Positions 1 through 10,095 of a stretch of 64,000 nt of DNA are shown piece after piece. How positions within the stretch are numbered: position 1 is the stretch's first letter; the number at the start of each line of letters is the position of its first letter. The notes below the pieces were generated by a model, which did not search any database, was not told where the DNA came from, and saw only the letters and a program-made list of their open reading frames with translations. A program made the position numbers and the translations under genes. This DNA comes from Conus ventricosus (taxonomy: Eukaryota > Mollusca > Gastropoda > Neogastropoda > Conidae), in contig CM031626.1 in the NCBI GenBank assembly GCA_018398815.1, positions 37,125,123-37,189,122 of the forward strand. The letters run 5' to 3'.

Positions 1-1650
1 CAGCGTTTGTTTCGACATGCGTCCATGCCACAAGTGTAGAATGATGTATACTATTTTCCCTCCTTTCGATCTCTGTGCATTACACGGGAATCATCATGTG
101 CCTCTATTATGTACAAGAACTATTGATCAAACTTTCAGTGCTTTTCAAATCCTTTGTCAGCTATAATCATGTGTAAAGCTTCATAAGGCTAAGGCAATGT
201 CGAACGAAACCTTGCGTTATTTGAAAAACAAAGGTATGGCAGGTCTTTTGCGTATGTACTCATTTGGATGACCAATGGGGAGAGTAGGTCTCCTGGGTCC
301 CAATTGCTAGGTTGAAGTATTATCTCGACTTTCTTCTTTTGTCAATGTGGTTTTTGTTTGTTAAAAATGCGGATGCCCAAGATCTTTTCGTAGCATCTCA
401 TTTCAGTCGCCAGAATTCGTGATTTGCATTCGCGGCTGTATGTATTCAAGGTTTCTCATGCATCAGAAGAAAAAACTGCATTGGGGGGCAAAGGGAGCGC
501 ATTTGGGGGATCTTTGGCGGCGAGACTTGGTTGTACCTTGATTAGACGTTTACGTATTGTTTGCCCCACTACAAGCGCGGTTTTGTGCAATCATTGCCCA
601 CAATCTCAGCTTTGAGCCTCCTCATCATGATTATGATGGATCCAGGTGTTTGTTGCGCCTTCACGGTTTCTCCAAGATTGCCCCACTGATGTGAATTTCT
701 GCCTTAACGCCCTTTTGCTATGGTTGGTCATTGAGCGTAATCTTTTCGCCTCGCTGTTCTCCTCTTTAGCCGCTTATGCTGTATATGAAGCTGCTTGGTC
801 AAGATGTGCCATCCAAGACTCATCTATACCTCTTCCTTCTCGTTCCGGCTAGGCCGTCTGTATCATTCTGCTATCGGCAAAATCTGGTGATTGTTCATTA
901 CCCCTGATACTAACCTGCTTCGATTCATAATTTTCCAAGGCATCCTCCATGGTCTTCTTCCAATAGGACAAATTGAATCAGGGTTGAGTGAAAAGCAGTC
1001 ATCCATGGCGCTGCGCCGACTGGCTCGATGCGGAACCTGTCAAAGAGGCTGCCATTTCTGGGGATGAAGGCGACCATGTGAGTTTTGGTGCTACAGTTCT
1101 TCAACTCGTTTTTGTGGTCCGAGCGTTGGATAGTGTGGTCTGTACTTCCTTTCTATTGGCCATACGCAATGCTTGCCCTACGCCATCGAAGGACCTTCTT
1201 TAAATCTGTCCCCCCCTAAACTGTGCGCAGAGTTTTTGTTGGTTGACCATGCCCCTGACGTTGTCTGCATATTAAATAAATGCGTGAATTATCTGCCTCA
1301 GGTGATGCCATCGACCTAGAGCGGCGTCGTATGCCAGTGCAGCTCGTTCGAAAATGCTTATGTTTTTTGGTTTCTTCCTGGGGGTATACTGTGAGGCAGT
1401 AATGTTCTTACTTTGTCGGGGGTGGTTGGTGAATATGATTTTCTGTGTCTGATAAACTCCACCCCCTCGTTTGACCCTCTCCCTAATACTGGGTTCTGGG
1501 TGACTGCTTTATTGAAATGTACTAGCATATTATTGGGGTTTGAAATGGGTCTTTGGTTTCCATTGAAATGTGCCGTTACCGCATCGTGTATATTCTTCAG
1601 AAAAAAGGGGTTATGCCGCTCGCTGCGCGCTTCGCCTCGCGTCGCTATCG
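1..1650. other. No recognisable gene
   Basis: I see no coding region that can be supported here. Open frames are under 125 codons, have no recognisable motif and lie on both strands. The composition is mixed and no tandem structure stands out. It may be decayed repeat DNA. Confidence 0.4.
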
Positions 1651-1659
1651 TATCTCTTC

Positions 1660-1742
1660 TATATCTCTCTCTCTCTATCTCCTCCTCTGATCTCTACTCT
1701 CTCTCGCCTCTCTCTCTCTCTCTCTCATCTCGCTCTCGCTTT
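1660..1742. repeat. CT-rich microsatellite
   Basis: An interrupted run of CT dinucleotides with scattered A and G. It opens a false reading frame on the plus strand. Confidence 0.8.
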
Positions 1743-1887
1743 GTGTCCTGTATAAGGTGGAGTGTATATTATACGTAGATATTATTATATAGATATATTG
1801 ATTTTTATTATATTGTTACGTTATATATTTATATATTTTATATATATTTATATAGTTAAGACAATGTTAAAAGGAGGAAATCTTAAT

Positions 1888-1945
1888 AAAACTATCTACA
1901 AATTTGTTTCAAGCGTGTCCTTGACGCAGTCATCATGACAGATTA
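1888..1945 (-). ncRNA. Decayed hammerhead ribozyme relic
   Basis: On the minus strand this stretch matches the hammerhead at 29623-29676: GAAAC, the palindromic AAATTT, then GTA followed by GATAGTTTT. A GCGT/ACGC stem II precedes it, and TGATGA sits where the catalytic box should be. The first core base is A instead of C and the 5' half of stem I is lost, so I infer an inactive relic. The dispersed repeat R2 follows directly to the right. Confidence 0.5.
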
Positions 1946-1987
1946 ATGATAATACTCATCTGCATTTTGTAGCCTCATCTGTGGTAT

Positions 1988-2145
1988 GTTGGAATATGAT
2001 GTCCTACAACATCTATTGTTACCACAAATCAGGACTTGGAAAGGGTCCATATTATAAATTCATTCTTACGATGGTGTTTTTCAGATGAGTGGCTACTGTC
2101 TTGCGATGTAACTCGGGGAGAGATAGTGAAGCAACCGTATATCAG
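1988..2145. repeat. Dispersed repeat R2, fragment
   Basis: Aligns by eye with 25823-26005. Both contain CATCTATTGTTACC near the start and GATGTAACT..GGGGAG further on, with similar spacing, but with many substitutions. Family unknown; other parts of it occur at 61.5-62.2 kb. Confidence 0.5.
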
Positions 2146-2149
2146 TAGC

Positions 2150-3670
2150 AGTGGTTCTACTTATGCTGGAGTGTTTTTCGTTGCGGCCCCTCCACCCTCA
2201 TGATACAATGGGCTACCTGGGGGCTCGCTGTAAGGACTTGTGAATCTGAGGAAGAGTGATAAAATAGAGCGGTAGCGAACGGCATTTCATGTCATTGATT
2301 GCCCATTTTGAGGTGGTGGTTGTCGATTTACACCTGTTATATAAGTAATTTAATTGACAATATAATTGGAAGTTTTCGCCCCCCCCCCCCCTATCCTGGG
2401 TGGTAGGAGGTCTTTGTCTACTGCTACAGGAATGGTCATCAGCATTCGGGTTTTTAATAGTCTGTAAGCGTCATTTTTTATTGTAATCTGTATTTTGCAC
2501 AACGACTGTCCACCCTTGGTCTGCCATATTTATACGGATTACGTTATTTTTCATCACTAGTCTGAGCGGAAGGTCCTTTCACTGCCCTAAAACGTTCAAT
2601 AAAGGCAGTAAGATGGCTCAAAATTTGGGTTTTTTTCGTGTTTTGGAAGTTTCTAACGAGGTTTTAAGTACAGTGTCACAAAAAATGTCCAGTTCTTTCG
2701 TCGTTCATATTGGGGTGGCCACGATATCCTGTAGGCTTGCTGAATGTCAGGAGGGGGTTCAGAGTCTTGACATAGGGCGGTCGGGGTCGCGACGACCTCC
2801 GAATCCGATTCGACAGTCATAGATTAAGCTTCCTTCAGCGAAGTTTTCTGCAGCTTCAGCCACGTCGTCACACAGTTTGGAACGCGTCAAGCCGCGAGCG
2901 TGGGGAGGGGCAGAATCTTGCGGACCCTAGGACAGGACCACTCATCTGTTCGTCCCGTCAGCTTTTCATAGAGAACAGGGTATCCGATTTACGTTCTTGT
3001 CTAACACTTTATCATCAGACTCTTCCTGGTCTATTTCTCTTGCAACCTTCTTGCTACAACTGTGATTAGTCCTTTCAATACTTCGTCTATGGAGAATATA
3101 CTAGTTTGGAATTTCACGCGTACAGCACAGGTATTTCAGTTTCAATGTTTTTTCTCTTGAAGTTGATATTTCCTTCTTGCGCACAGTAAGGTTGCGTACT
3201 TTGAAATCGAAGAATTCCTTCGAACGTTTAAATAAAAAAATCTACGCCTCTCTTTAAATAGATGTAAACATGTCGTTCAAGAGATGTAAGAGAACAGGAT
3301 AATGTCTCCGTTCTGGGCCACTTTCGAGATCAACCTGTTTTTGGCGAAGTGACCTATAATCAGCATATTACCTGTTTCTAACAATGACAAGTCTTCAATA
3401 ACCAAAAATAACGATTATCTACAAACCACATCACTGTGTACCGGTTGTCCGTTTTTTCAATACTAATTTACTAAGTTTTCATAGAGTAGCGTAGGGAAGT
3501 AGCCAGGACCTTTGTCCGCCCCATAGAGTAACGACAGGGGAGAAAAGCAGTTGTGCGCTGAACGCGCCATATACACTGGTGGTTTAGCATGCACTAGGCT
3601 ATACCGATTACTTACGGAGGTATGTTAATTACAGAGTGGTGGAGCGAAGATAGAAACCCTGACAAACAGG
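2150..3670. other. No recognisable gene
   Basis: Only short unconserved open frames. A run of about 12 C lies near 2380. I recognise no domain or repeat family. Confidence 0.4.
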
Positions 3671-3714
3671 TTAAAGGTTAAGTTTGCCTCACGAACAGAC
3701 GAGAAGAGGAGACA

Positions 3715-3870
3715 GAGACAGACACCACACTCACACTCACAACCGTACAACACACACACCCCCCACCACACACTCCTATGCGCGCGCACTGCGCACGCAC
3801 ATTCAAACAATCACACACACAACAACAAACTAACACGGACACATGCACACACAGAGAAACACTCACACAC
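3715..3870. repeat. CA-rich simple repeat
   Basis: Interrupted CA/ACAC tract on the plus strand. It produces low-complexity open frames in several frames that are not genes. Confidence 0.8.
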
Positions 3871-4544
3871 AGGCCAAAAAATCAAACTGAATTCGCCACT
3901 CTCCTCTACCCTCTTCCCCCCTCCTTCCTGCTTTGCATGACATCAGCGGCATGGCGGCGCTCTCTGTCATCTGGAAAAATTCGAGTTCTGCCTCGTCTGT
4001 CACATCAGATCGAGGCTTGTGAAGCTGGCCACGACCGGGCCGCTGATCATTGACTGTTGGAGCTATTGAACAAGAAGGGCTGTTTTGTTTTCACTGCGCT
4101 CTGTTGTGACCACTGTGTTTTTAATTGTGTTATTTTAAAATGGCCTAAAACGTCTACTGAAGAACAGGTTTGTTATCGAGGCCATAAGTTTTACTTTTAA
4201 CTTGCATGTTAGAAAAAAAGTTTTGTTTGAAGAATTAAGTTTTGAGTCAGTAAGTGAAGGCAAGCCATCTATACACATGTCTGCTCGACCCCACAGCGGG
4301 CGTGTGTTAACACGTTCCCGCCGCCTCTTTCTCTGTTCTCCATTGCGCTTAACGGTAGTTGTCTTGAAGAGTAGAGCCGAAGCATGTTGTGAAACCGGAG
4401 AGTTGTTGGTAGTTCAAGGAAATGAAACAAGAATGTTGCCAGTTTTAATACGCTGTTTGACTCGTTATGAGATAGTTCCTTATCTAATAAATGAGCGCTG
4501 CATTGTTACAAAAAAAAAAATAAATAAAAACCCAACAAAACCCC

Positions 4545-4545
<1 letters not shown>

Positions 4546-4580
<35 letters not shown>

Positions 4581-4612
4581 ACCCCCCACCCCCCCCCCCC
4601 CCCCCCCCCAAC
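4546..4612. repeat. Poly-C tract
   Basis: About 60 nearly pure C bases broken by a few A. The proline-rich open frame running through it (4202-4906) is a by-product. Such tracts are often mis-sized in assemblies. Confidence 0.85.
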
Positions 4613-4619
4613 TCGGTCC

Positions 4620-5600
4620 TGGTAAGCAAAGAACAAACCATCACGCCGTGGAGTTTGTTCGGGAGGCCTGGCGTGGGTCTGCTATTAGCATTGTTGAATA
4701 TGGGGTTGTTTTTTTTTATACTGTCATCTCAAATTGGGTGTTATCGTGTGGGCTGGCGGGAACTGTGGGGGGGCACTACCCCCCCCGTGCGGGGGGGACG
4801 GCTGGGCGGGGACGTGGCGGGGGGGGCATTGGGCGCGTTGGGGGAGGTCATGGGGTGGTGGGGGGCGTATGGGTGCTGTAGGTTATCTGGGGTGAGGCGG
4901 GTATGAATGGTTTCGACGCTCGTGTCGAGTTTGGGGGTGGGATTATCCGTTCGGTGACCGTCTACGACGTTCGGGCGAGGGGTGGGTCGAGTGTGTACTC
5001 TGTGTACGCAGAGCGATTGACCGTGGGTTTCCCGCCTGAGGCGTTGGTGGTCGTCATCACGAGAGGTCCCGATAGGGGCGAGAAATCGCGAGGGTGGAAT
5101 GGGTTTTCTCTGTCTAGGAATGATTTTCCCCTGAGTCGTATTTTGCTACTATATTACTATTTATATGTGAATCATGGTGCTTGGGTCTACCTCCCCTAAA
5201 GTATAAAGTGTTCATTGTTTCCTGTATCTCAGTACTTGTTTGATTGTTAACTACAGGATTCCAGTGTTTTATGTGCTAGTGCATCTGTGTATTAAGATGT
5301 GTTTACTGTTACTCTTTTCTAATTCTAACAGTTCATCGGCCTTAGGCTGTGCAAACTTATGCCCACCTGAATGCGATTTTCGCATGTTCTGCGCAAACTA
5401 ATAGATAGGGTTAGCCCCAGACCTTAGTACATTTACCAGTATGGAGAGGTTGTAGTGTGTCGGCTAGCACTATTCTTATATAAATGACCTGGATGTCTAC
5501 TACTGGCGGTTTAGAGCTGCCATAAAGCTTGGCCTACGCACAATTACTGCTGTACCAGTGCTATACCGGTGAGAAAGAGCGTGGCCACAGCAAACTAGGC
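4620..5600. other. G-rich then mixed DNA, no gene recognised
   Basis: 4650-4910 is strongly G-rich with runs of 5-7 G. After that the composition returns to average. Short open frames occur on the plus strand but carry no recognisable motif. Confidence 0.4.
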
Positions 5601-5616
5601 GCAACCGCGTAAGATC

Positions 5617-5915
5617 AGAGAACTAACGCTCCACCCTTTGAGCGCGCCAAGTTCACAGTAGCAAGCCGTTTTCAGCGCTCCACCCTAGAGCGGCCCAAGG
5701 AGTAACAGTAGCAAGCCGGTTCTTCACTTGACGTCTAAGATCTATTTTTTAGATACCGCTCCTGCAGGGAGCGGTCGGTTTTGTTTTGGAGTTGGCTGGC
5801 TAGCAAACACGTACTGCGCAGCGACTGTCAGACCGTGCAGGCCTTCCACGACGTAAGATCTATTTTTAGATACTGCCTCCTGCACTGAAGAGGTCGGTTT
5901 GCTTCCTTTAGAGTT
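5617..5915. repeat. Two short duplicated segments with hairpins
   Basis: Two separate direct duplications lie here. One is about 50 bases, beginning GCGCTCCACCCT and ending CAGTAGCAAGCCG, at about 5617-5670 and 5673-5720. The other is about 65 bases, beginning AAGATCTATTTTT, at about 5735-5793 and 5852-5912. The first copy of the second unit holds two neighbouring potential hairpins: ATCTA/TAGAT, then CCGCTCC/GGAGCGG, followed by a T-rich stretch. Function unknown. Confidence 0.55.
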
Positions 5916-6010
5916 GACTGCCTTGAATTTCCTACCATGCACTTCAATGACTTCTGTATATATTGCTCCGCTGTTAACTCGGCTTCCACTGCTTCGCACC
6001 TTAAAGTCCT
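5742..6010 (-). CDS. Hypothetical small open frame left of element copy 1
   Basis: This minus-strand frame of roughly 90 codons lies outside the C/A-rich tract, which only extends it artificially upstream. Its residues are mixed and protein-like (for example SGAIYTEVIEVHGRKFK) with no low complexity. Its end overlaps the 65-base duplication, so two similar peptide segments occur (EAVSKN and GAVSKK). I do not recognise it. It could be a remnant of an element gene, since it points away from the AAGTTCTTA array that borders copy 1, or a chance frame. Confidence 0.25.
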
Positions 6011-6039
6011 GCTTCAACTTTTTTGGCTGCCGCACACAC

Positions 6040-6320
6040 ACACGAGATCCCCCCCCCCACCCACACCACGCACGTCCCCCCACCCCCCACCCCACGGCAC
6101 GACATCGTCCCCCCACCCCCACACCCCACGCTCACGCAGTCACTCCCACCCCCATCCCCACTGCCACGCACTGTCCTCTCCACCCCACCCCAGGACTGTC
6201 TTAATTGGCCTGTGTTTGTTGTTTGTTTTGCTGTTTGTTCGTTTGTTTTGATCTGCCCCCACGCTCATGCACACCCCCACCCCCACCTGCCCACCCCCAC
6301 CCCACGCTTGCACACACTCA
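6040..6320. repeat. C/A-rich low-complexity tract
   Basis: Blocks of CCCCCAC and CACACC with a short unique interruption near 6200-6255. All open frames across it on both strands are compositional shadows. Confidence 0.8.
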
Positions 6321-6329
6321 CCAGTTCCT

Positions 6330-6600
6330 TCTAAGTTTTTATCAAGTTTTCTTAACGTTCTTACTTAAGCTTACTTCTAAGTTGCTACTTAAGTCATTCT
6401 CAAAGTTATCCCCAAGTTCTTACTTAAAGTTCTTCTAAGTTTTTTAATTAAGTTGTCCCAAGTTTAGTATAATCCGTCTGTCTTAATAAAGCTTCCCTAA
6501 GTAAGCTTCTTGATCAAGTAACTTCTGCTCTCGTTCTTGTGATAATTCTTGATTTAGTCATCATTTAAGTACAACTAAGATTTCTTATTAAGTTATCTTA
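6330..6600. repeat. Degenerate AAGTTCTTACTTAAGTT array of element copy 1
   Basis: Many imperfect copies of a 9-17 base motif such as AAGTTCTTACTTAAG, separated by short spacers. The same kind of array lies at 54945-55220 in copy 2. In both copies it adjoins the 3' end of the lysine-rich tail-anchored gene. The motif is partly palindromic (TTAAGAACTTAA). It could be a replication, transcription-end or recombination signal; this is inferred from position only. Confidence 0.6.
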
Positions 6601-6795
6601 TCAATATAAAAAAAATACAAGCTATGTCTTTTATCTTAAATAGTAAATGTTAAGACTAGTTCACACCGCCCTCAAAAAGAACCGCGTCATCGTTGTGATG
6701 TCTTGCTCAGCGTTCTCTGCTTAAATCTTTTTAAGGAAAGGTTTTACATCCGAAGCACACCGCATCTGATTACATTCGCGTCTATGGAAATGTCT

Positions 6796-7411
6796 TTATA
6801 TAGACTCCATGGTCTTCAATTTATTGACTTCTTCATGTTTATAATACGCCCATGATCGATTTTTATTAACAAATTTATAAATATTATTCCATTTGAAATG
6901 ATGTTCACACATGATGCCTTTGCTTATTGGCTGGCTTTTGGCGGCAGTTGTCTTCTTGCTGTTTTTAATGTTCTGATTTTTATTGATTGCCTTTTGATTT
7001 CTGTTTGCCATCGGTTCATATATTTTATAGCCGAATAAACTGCCCCCCCAACCGCCAGCTAATGGACCGCCAAAAATGGCTACAGTTTTATGTTCAAATA
7101 TTCCATCGAAGCTCTTTGGCGGCCCTTGAATCATGGAGTTTTTATAGCTGGACATGATATCAACTGTGTTCTTGGCTGTTGGCCAGCTTTATGTTTTCAT
7201 GCCTTGAGTCATATTCTGTTACATTAATTTTTTTTTGTCTGTTCACACTCTGCTAATTTTTTTCCGGCCTTCACACGCCTAGATTTTTAATGCGCCTCCA
7301 CCTGACTCTACAGCGCCGGCCCGCCTCAGCGATGCATTTTCTGGCCTTGCGTTACTTTCTCCACCTGAATCAGTGTTTTCTGTTCTGACTGATTTTCCAA
7401 AGATCGTTCAT
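6796..7411 (-). pseudogene. Decayed lysine-rich tail-anchored protein gene (copy 1)
   Basis: Minus-strand remnant of the gene intact at 54491-54868. A start codon can be placed at 7411. A frame-shifted segment near 7240 reads RRVKAGKKLAE, matching GRIEAGRKLAE in copy 2. A glycine-rich hydrophobic segment (FGGPLAGGWGGSLFGY, about 7035-7085) takes the place of the copy-2 transmembrane helix VLAAVVVGGGVLAYK. Several stops and frame changes break it. It lies downstream of, and on the same strand as, the decayed 166-residue gene, as in copy 2. Confidence 0.6.
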
Positions 7412-7479
7412 TTTTGACTGGACCTCACTACAAATCTATTTGATTAAAAGTTATTAAATCCCCCCTTCCCGTTAATGGC

Positions 7480-7943
7480 CTCCGATAAACAATGTCTCCA
7501 AATCCCCCCTATAGTATAAATCAAACCTAGAGTATCTAATGACTTGTTAAAACTGGTTCTTGCGTTATTATATCATACGTAAGCATCTTGGTTCAGAATC
7601 ACAGAGGCGGGGCAAATCTACTGACTAGTTTAGTGTACAAACTAAGAAACCGTTTTGCCCCCACACTTTTCACGCATTCTAGACCCCAAGCTGCCGCCTT
7701 CACGTCCCTGCCATTCTGATACTTTAAATGTCTTGTTGCGACATCTCCGCCCCTTGAATCTGCACGTTCTATGCTGAATTCAGGTTCGCAGGAATACTGT
7801 ATTGTTTTCCTCACGCATGCTGACCGCCACAGCCTTTTCCTGCGCGCGTGGCATCTCTCGTCGCTTGATCATCAACTTCGGTCTTTCATAAGTTCAGGAA
7901 GAAGGTCTAGTATTTTGGCTGCCTCTGTAGTGTAGGAGATCAT
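7480..7943 (-). pseudogene. Decayed copy of the 166-residue element protein gene
   Basis: Minus-strand remnant of the gene at 53994-54494. The clearest match is near 7600-7665, where LSLYTKLVSRFAPP corresponds to ISLYAKLVSKMAPV of copy 2. A start can be placed at 7943. It is divergent from the gene starting at 7992, separated by about 48 AT-rich bases, which mirrors the head-to-head pair in copy 2. Frame breaks and substitutions indicate a non-functional copy. Confidence 0.6.
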
Positions 7944-7991
7944 CGCCTGTCAGTTTTTTATTAAATTATAGTAATTATTTTATTTTAAAAA

Positions 7992-8220
7992 ATGAGACAC
8001 CGAAACAAACTGCTTGCCAACCTTGTATACCATGCTGCTGTTATTGGAGGCCTAAGTGTAGGTATACTCAATGCTTGGTAAAAGGCTTTTCAGAATTAAA
8101 AACAGCAGATCTTGGCTCAAAACATAGACTTTGAGGATTCGCAAAGCTGGATTGCTATCATTGCAGCTTCTCGGTTGCCACGAAAGATTTTCTTGTCATG
8201 CTAGGAATTTAATTCGGACA
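7992..8220 (+). pseudogene. Decayed copy of the 92-residue membrane protein gene
   Basis: Plus-strand remnant of the gene at 53717-53995. It starts directly after TTTTAAAAA at 7992. The N-terminal hydrophobic segment (NLVYHAAVIGGLSVGIL) corresponds to LVNYAVPIAGVIVYSTL in copy 2. An in-frame stop follows about 31 codons in. Later residues still resemble the copy-2 segment ahead of TTKDYLI. It heads a plus-strand series of 92-, 111-residue and integrase genes in this copy. Confidence 0.55.
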
Positions 8221-8257
8221 ATAAATATGTAAGAAAAAAAAAATTACATTATAAAAA

Positions 8258-8505
8258 ATGGCTTCACTCGCAATAATGATAGGCTCGGCGCTTTGGTAGA
8301 ATGCGCTTGCTTTTAGCGGAAGTAATTCGCATTTAGTAACTGCGGGATGACGGCGAGAGAAAAAGGACATAACCAAAGGCTATGGAGGATAAACTTGCAC
8401 CACTGCACAAGGACGCCTATGAGAAAGGCAGAGACTTCGAGCAGTTAGATTTTATTAATGACACACTGAATAAAACAGGGGCATGCAGCTTACATATTTA
8501 AGAGA
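8258..8505 (+). pseudogene. Decayed copy of the AFSGSN small protein gene
   Basis: Starts at 8258 after TATAAAAA. The segment NALAFSGSN is identical to copy 2 (53176-53496), and DAYEK and LDFIN are also kept, so homology is certain. An early stop replaces the valine of IVNALAF and another lies near 8350. The start after an A-rich leader supports the shorter start, MAGVV, for the copy-2 gene. Confidence 0.7.
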
Positions 8506-8829
8506 TGTTTGAGCAAGCATTAATACAAATAATTATCTAGTTAACAGGCCAAAACCAGTCCAGACCTATTGCCCCCCCCCACCCAAAAATTTCAGTGGGT
8601 CTTTTTATCAACCATCAGAAAAAACAAAAGATGAAAGAAAAATCGGGTTTTATGTCGTTGGGATGACTCCCCCGCTTGCTTGTTTTTTGTTGACAGCTTA
8701 TATCAGCTGAATTATATCATGAAACAAATCTATTATTCGCACCCTAAGGTATTGGAAGGGGATCACGGCACATCTAAAAGCTAAGCAAGCCAGCTGACCG
8801 TCAGTGACATAACAAACAGCAATAGACAT

Positions 8830-9712
8830 GGGTTCATCTAATATACAAGCGGATTTGGCTAAATTTTATCTTTACGGCGCCCTAGACGAATTCAGAGACC
8901 TCACTGTGTCAACTTACCTACTCAATAACGCACCATCCTCATAGGACCTTCTATATTTACCCTCTGATAACGGATTAGGACGAAATGAAATATTTAAGTA
9001 CGACTCACTTTTCATTGGACATAGCTTTCAAGCTATACAAGATGCGGACTCCCCATTAACACATAAGAGTTGCTTTTGCTGTTGCTGGCGCTATACAACT
9101 GATATACAACCGAGGCCCCCTTAACTTACCCTCGCATGATTCAAGTGATGATGGGAAAAGAAATTTTTTAAAGGCCAGTGAATCATATTATTGTTTAAAA
9201 ACATTAGCCTCCCCCCCGTTTCTTAATGAGCATCCCAGGAGTTCACAGATCACAGGCTTTAGTTGAAAACCTTTAACAACAGTTATTCTGAAAGACTTTT
9301 TCCCTACACAGTATCCAGAGAGTGATTGACAAATTCTCGCAACAACAGATTGGTGTTAGAAGACTGCCCTCTGTTTTGCGCGCAATGAATTAATGAAGAA
9401 TAATGGGCATATAACCGTACAAGCAATCAAAAGAAAAACAATATATGTGTTGAAGGAGAGGCTTCATTCAGCAACTTTTACCATTTGGAATGAAAGTATA
9501 GGTACCTTTATTTACCGGGGAAGCAGAATGGGGACACTCGCTCAGGGCACCGATCCAGTTTGGACGTGTTGACCCGTATGCACATCACACGAATTGTAAA
9601 GTGAATCCGCCCGTGTATTATTTACGAGAAACTTGACACACAAAACAACAGCTCCCAAAGATTTTTGTGCACCCGAAGCATGCAGATATCCCCACCGGAC
9701 ACAGTTCCGGCT
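8830..9712 (+). pseudogene. Decayed Polinton-type integrase (copy 1)
   Basis: Nucleotide alignment by eye with the integrase at 52081-53040 holds for most of its length. Examples are TGATGATGGGAAAAGAA near 9147, which codes for the second catalytic-Asp segment, the run around TTACCATTTGGAATGAAAGTA (9477), and TGTATTATTTACGAGAAAC (9615). Stops and indels interrupt every frame, so it is dead. Here it is on the same strand as the AFSGSN gene just upstream, whereas in copy 2 the two genes converge. Confidence 0.7.
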
Positions 9713-10095
9713 TTAATTAATTTTCGTACAACATATTTTGGTTTTAAATGGATAGGACAAGAACGAAACAAGAATGGTAAAGGAAGAGGACATGAAAATG
9801 ATACGGAATCATTTCATGCGTGTTGTAATGCTATTAGGAAACATTTCGAGGGATTATCTATGATGCATAATCATCCAGTTCACCTACAATCCATACCCAA
9901 ATTGGGAAAATGAATATCTTGATAATATAAAAAAATTCGACTCGTTCAAGCAAACATGAAGGGAAAGAAAGATTTATATGAAATTGGGTGAAGCTATGAT
10001 TGATATTATAATAAAAGTTGATTGAAAAAATTATAAAACCCCCTGTTATGCCGGTCCTCAGTGCCAATTGCCTTATGAAAAAACCTCCGGGATTA
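9713..10095 (+). other. Unassigned protein-like segment between integrase and polymerase, copy 1
   Basis: AT-rich stretch with plus-strand frames of some length (9665-9913, and a second frame around 9885-10020 reading YNPYPNWENEYLDNIKKF then, after one stop, MKLGEAMIDIIIK). Its composition looks coding, but I see no counterpart in copy 2, where the integrase is followed by other genes. It could be an extra gene lost from, or gained next to, copy 1. Confidence 0.3.

Noticed and set aside
4202..4906. 234-codon plus-strand open frame
   Set aside because: Its length comes from the poly-C and G-rich tracts, which encode proline and glycine runs. The flanking parts lack any recognisable protein feature.
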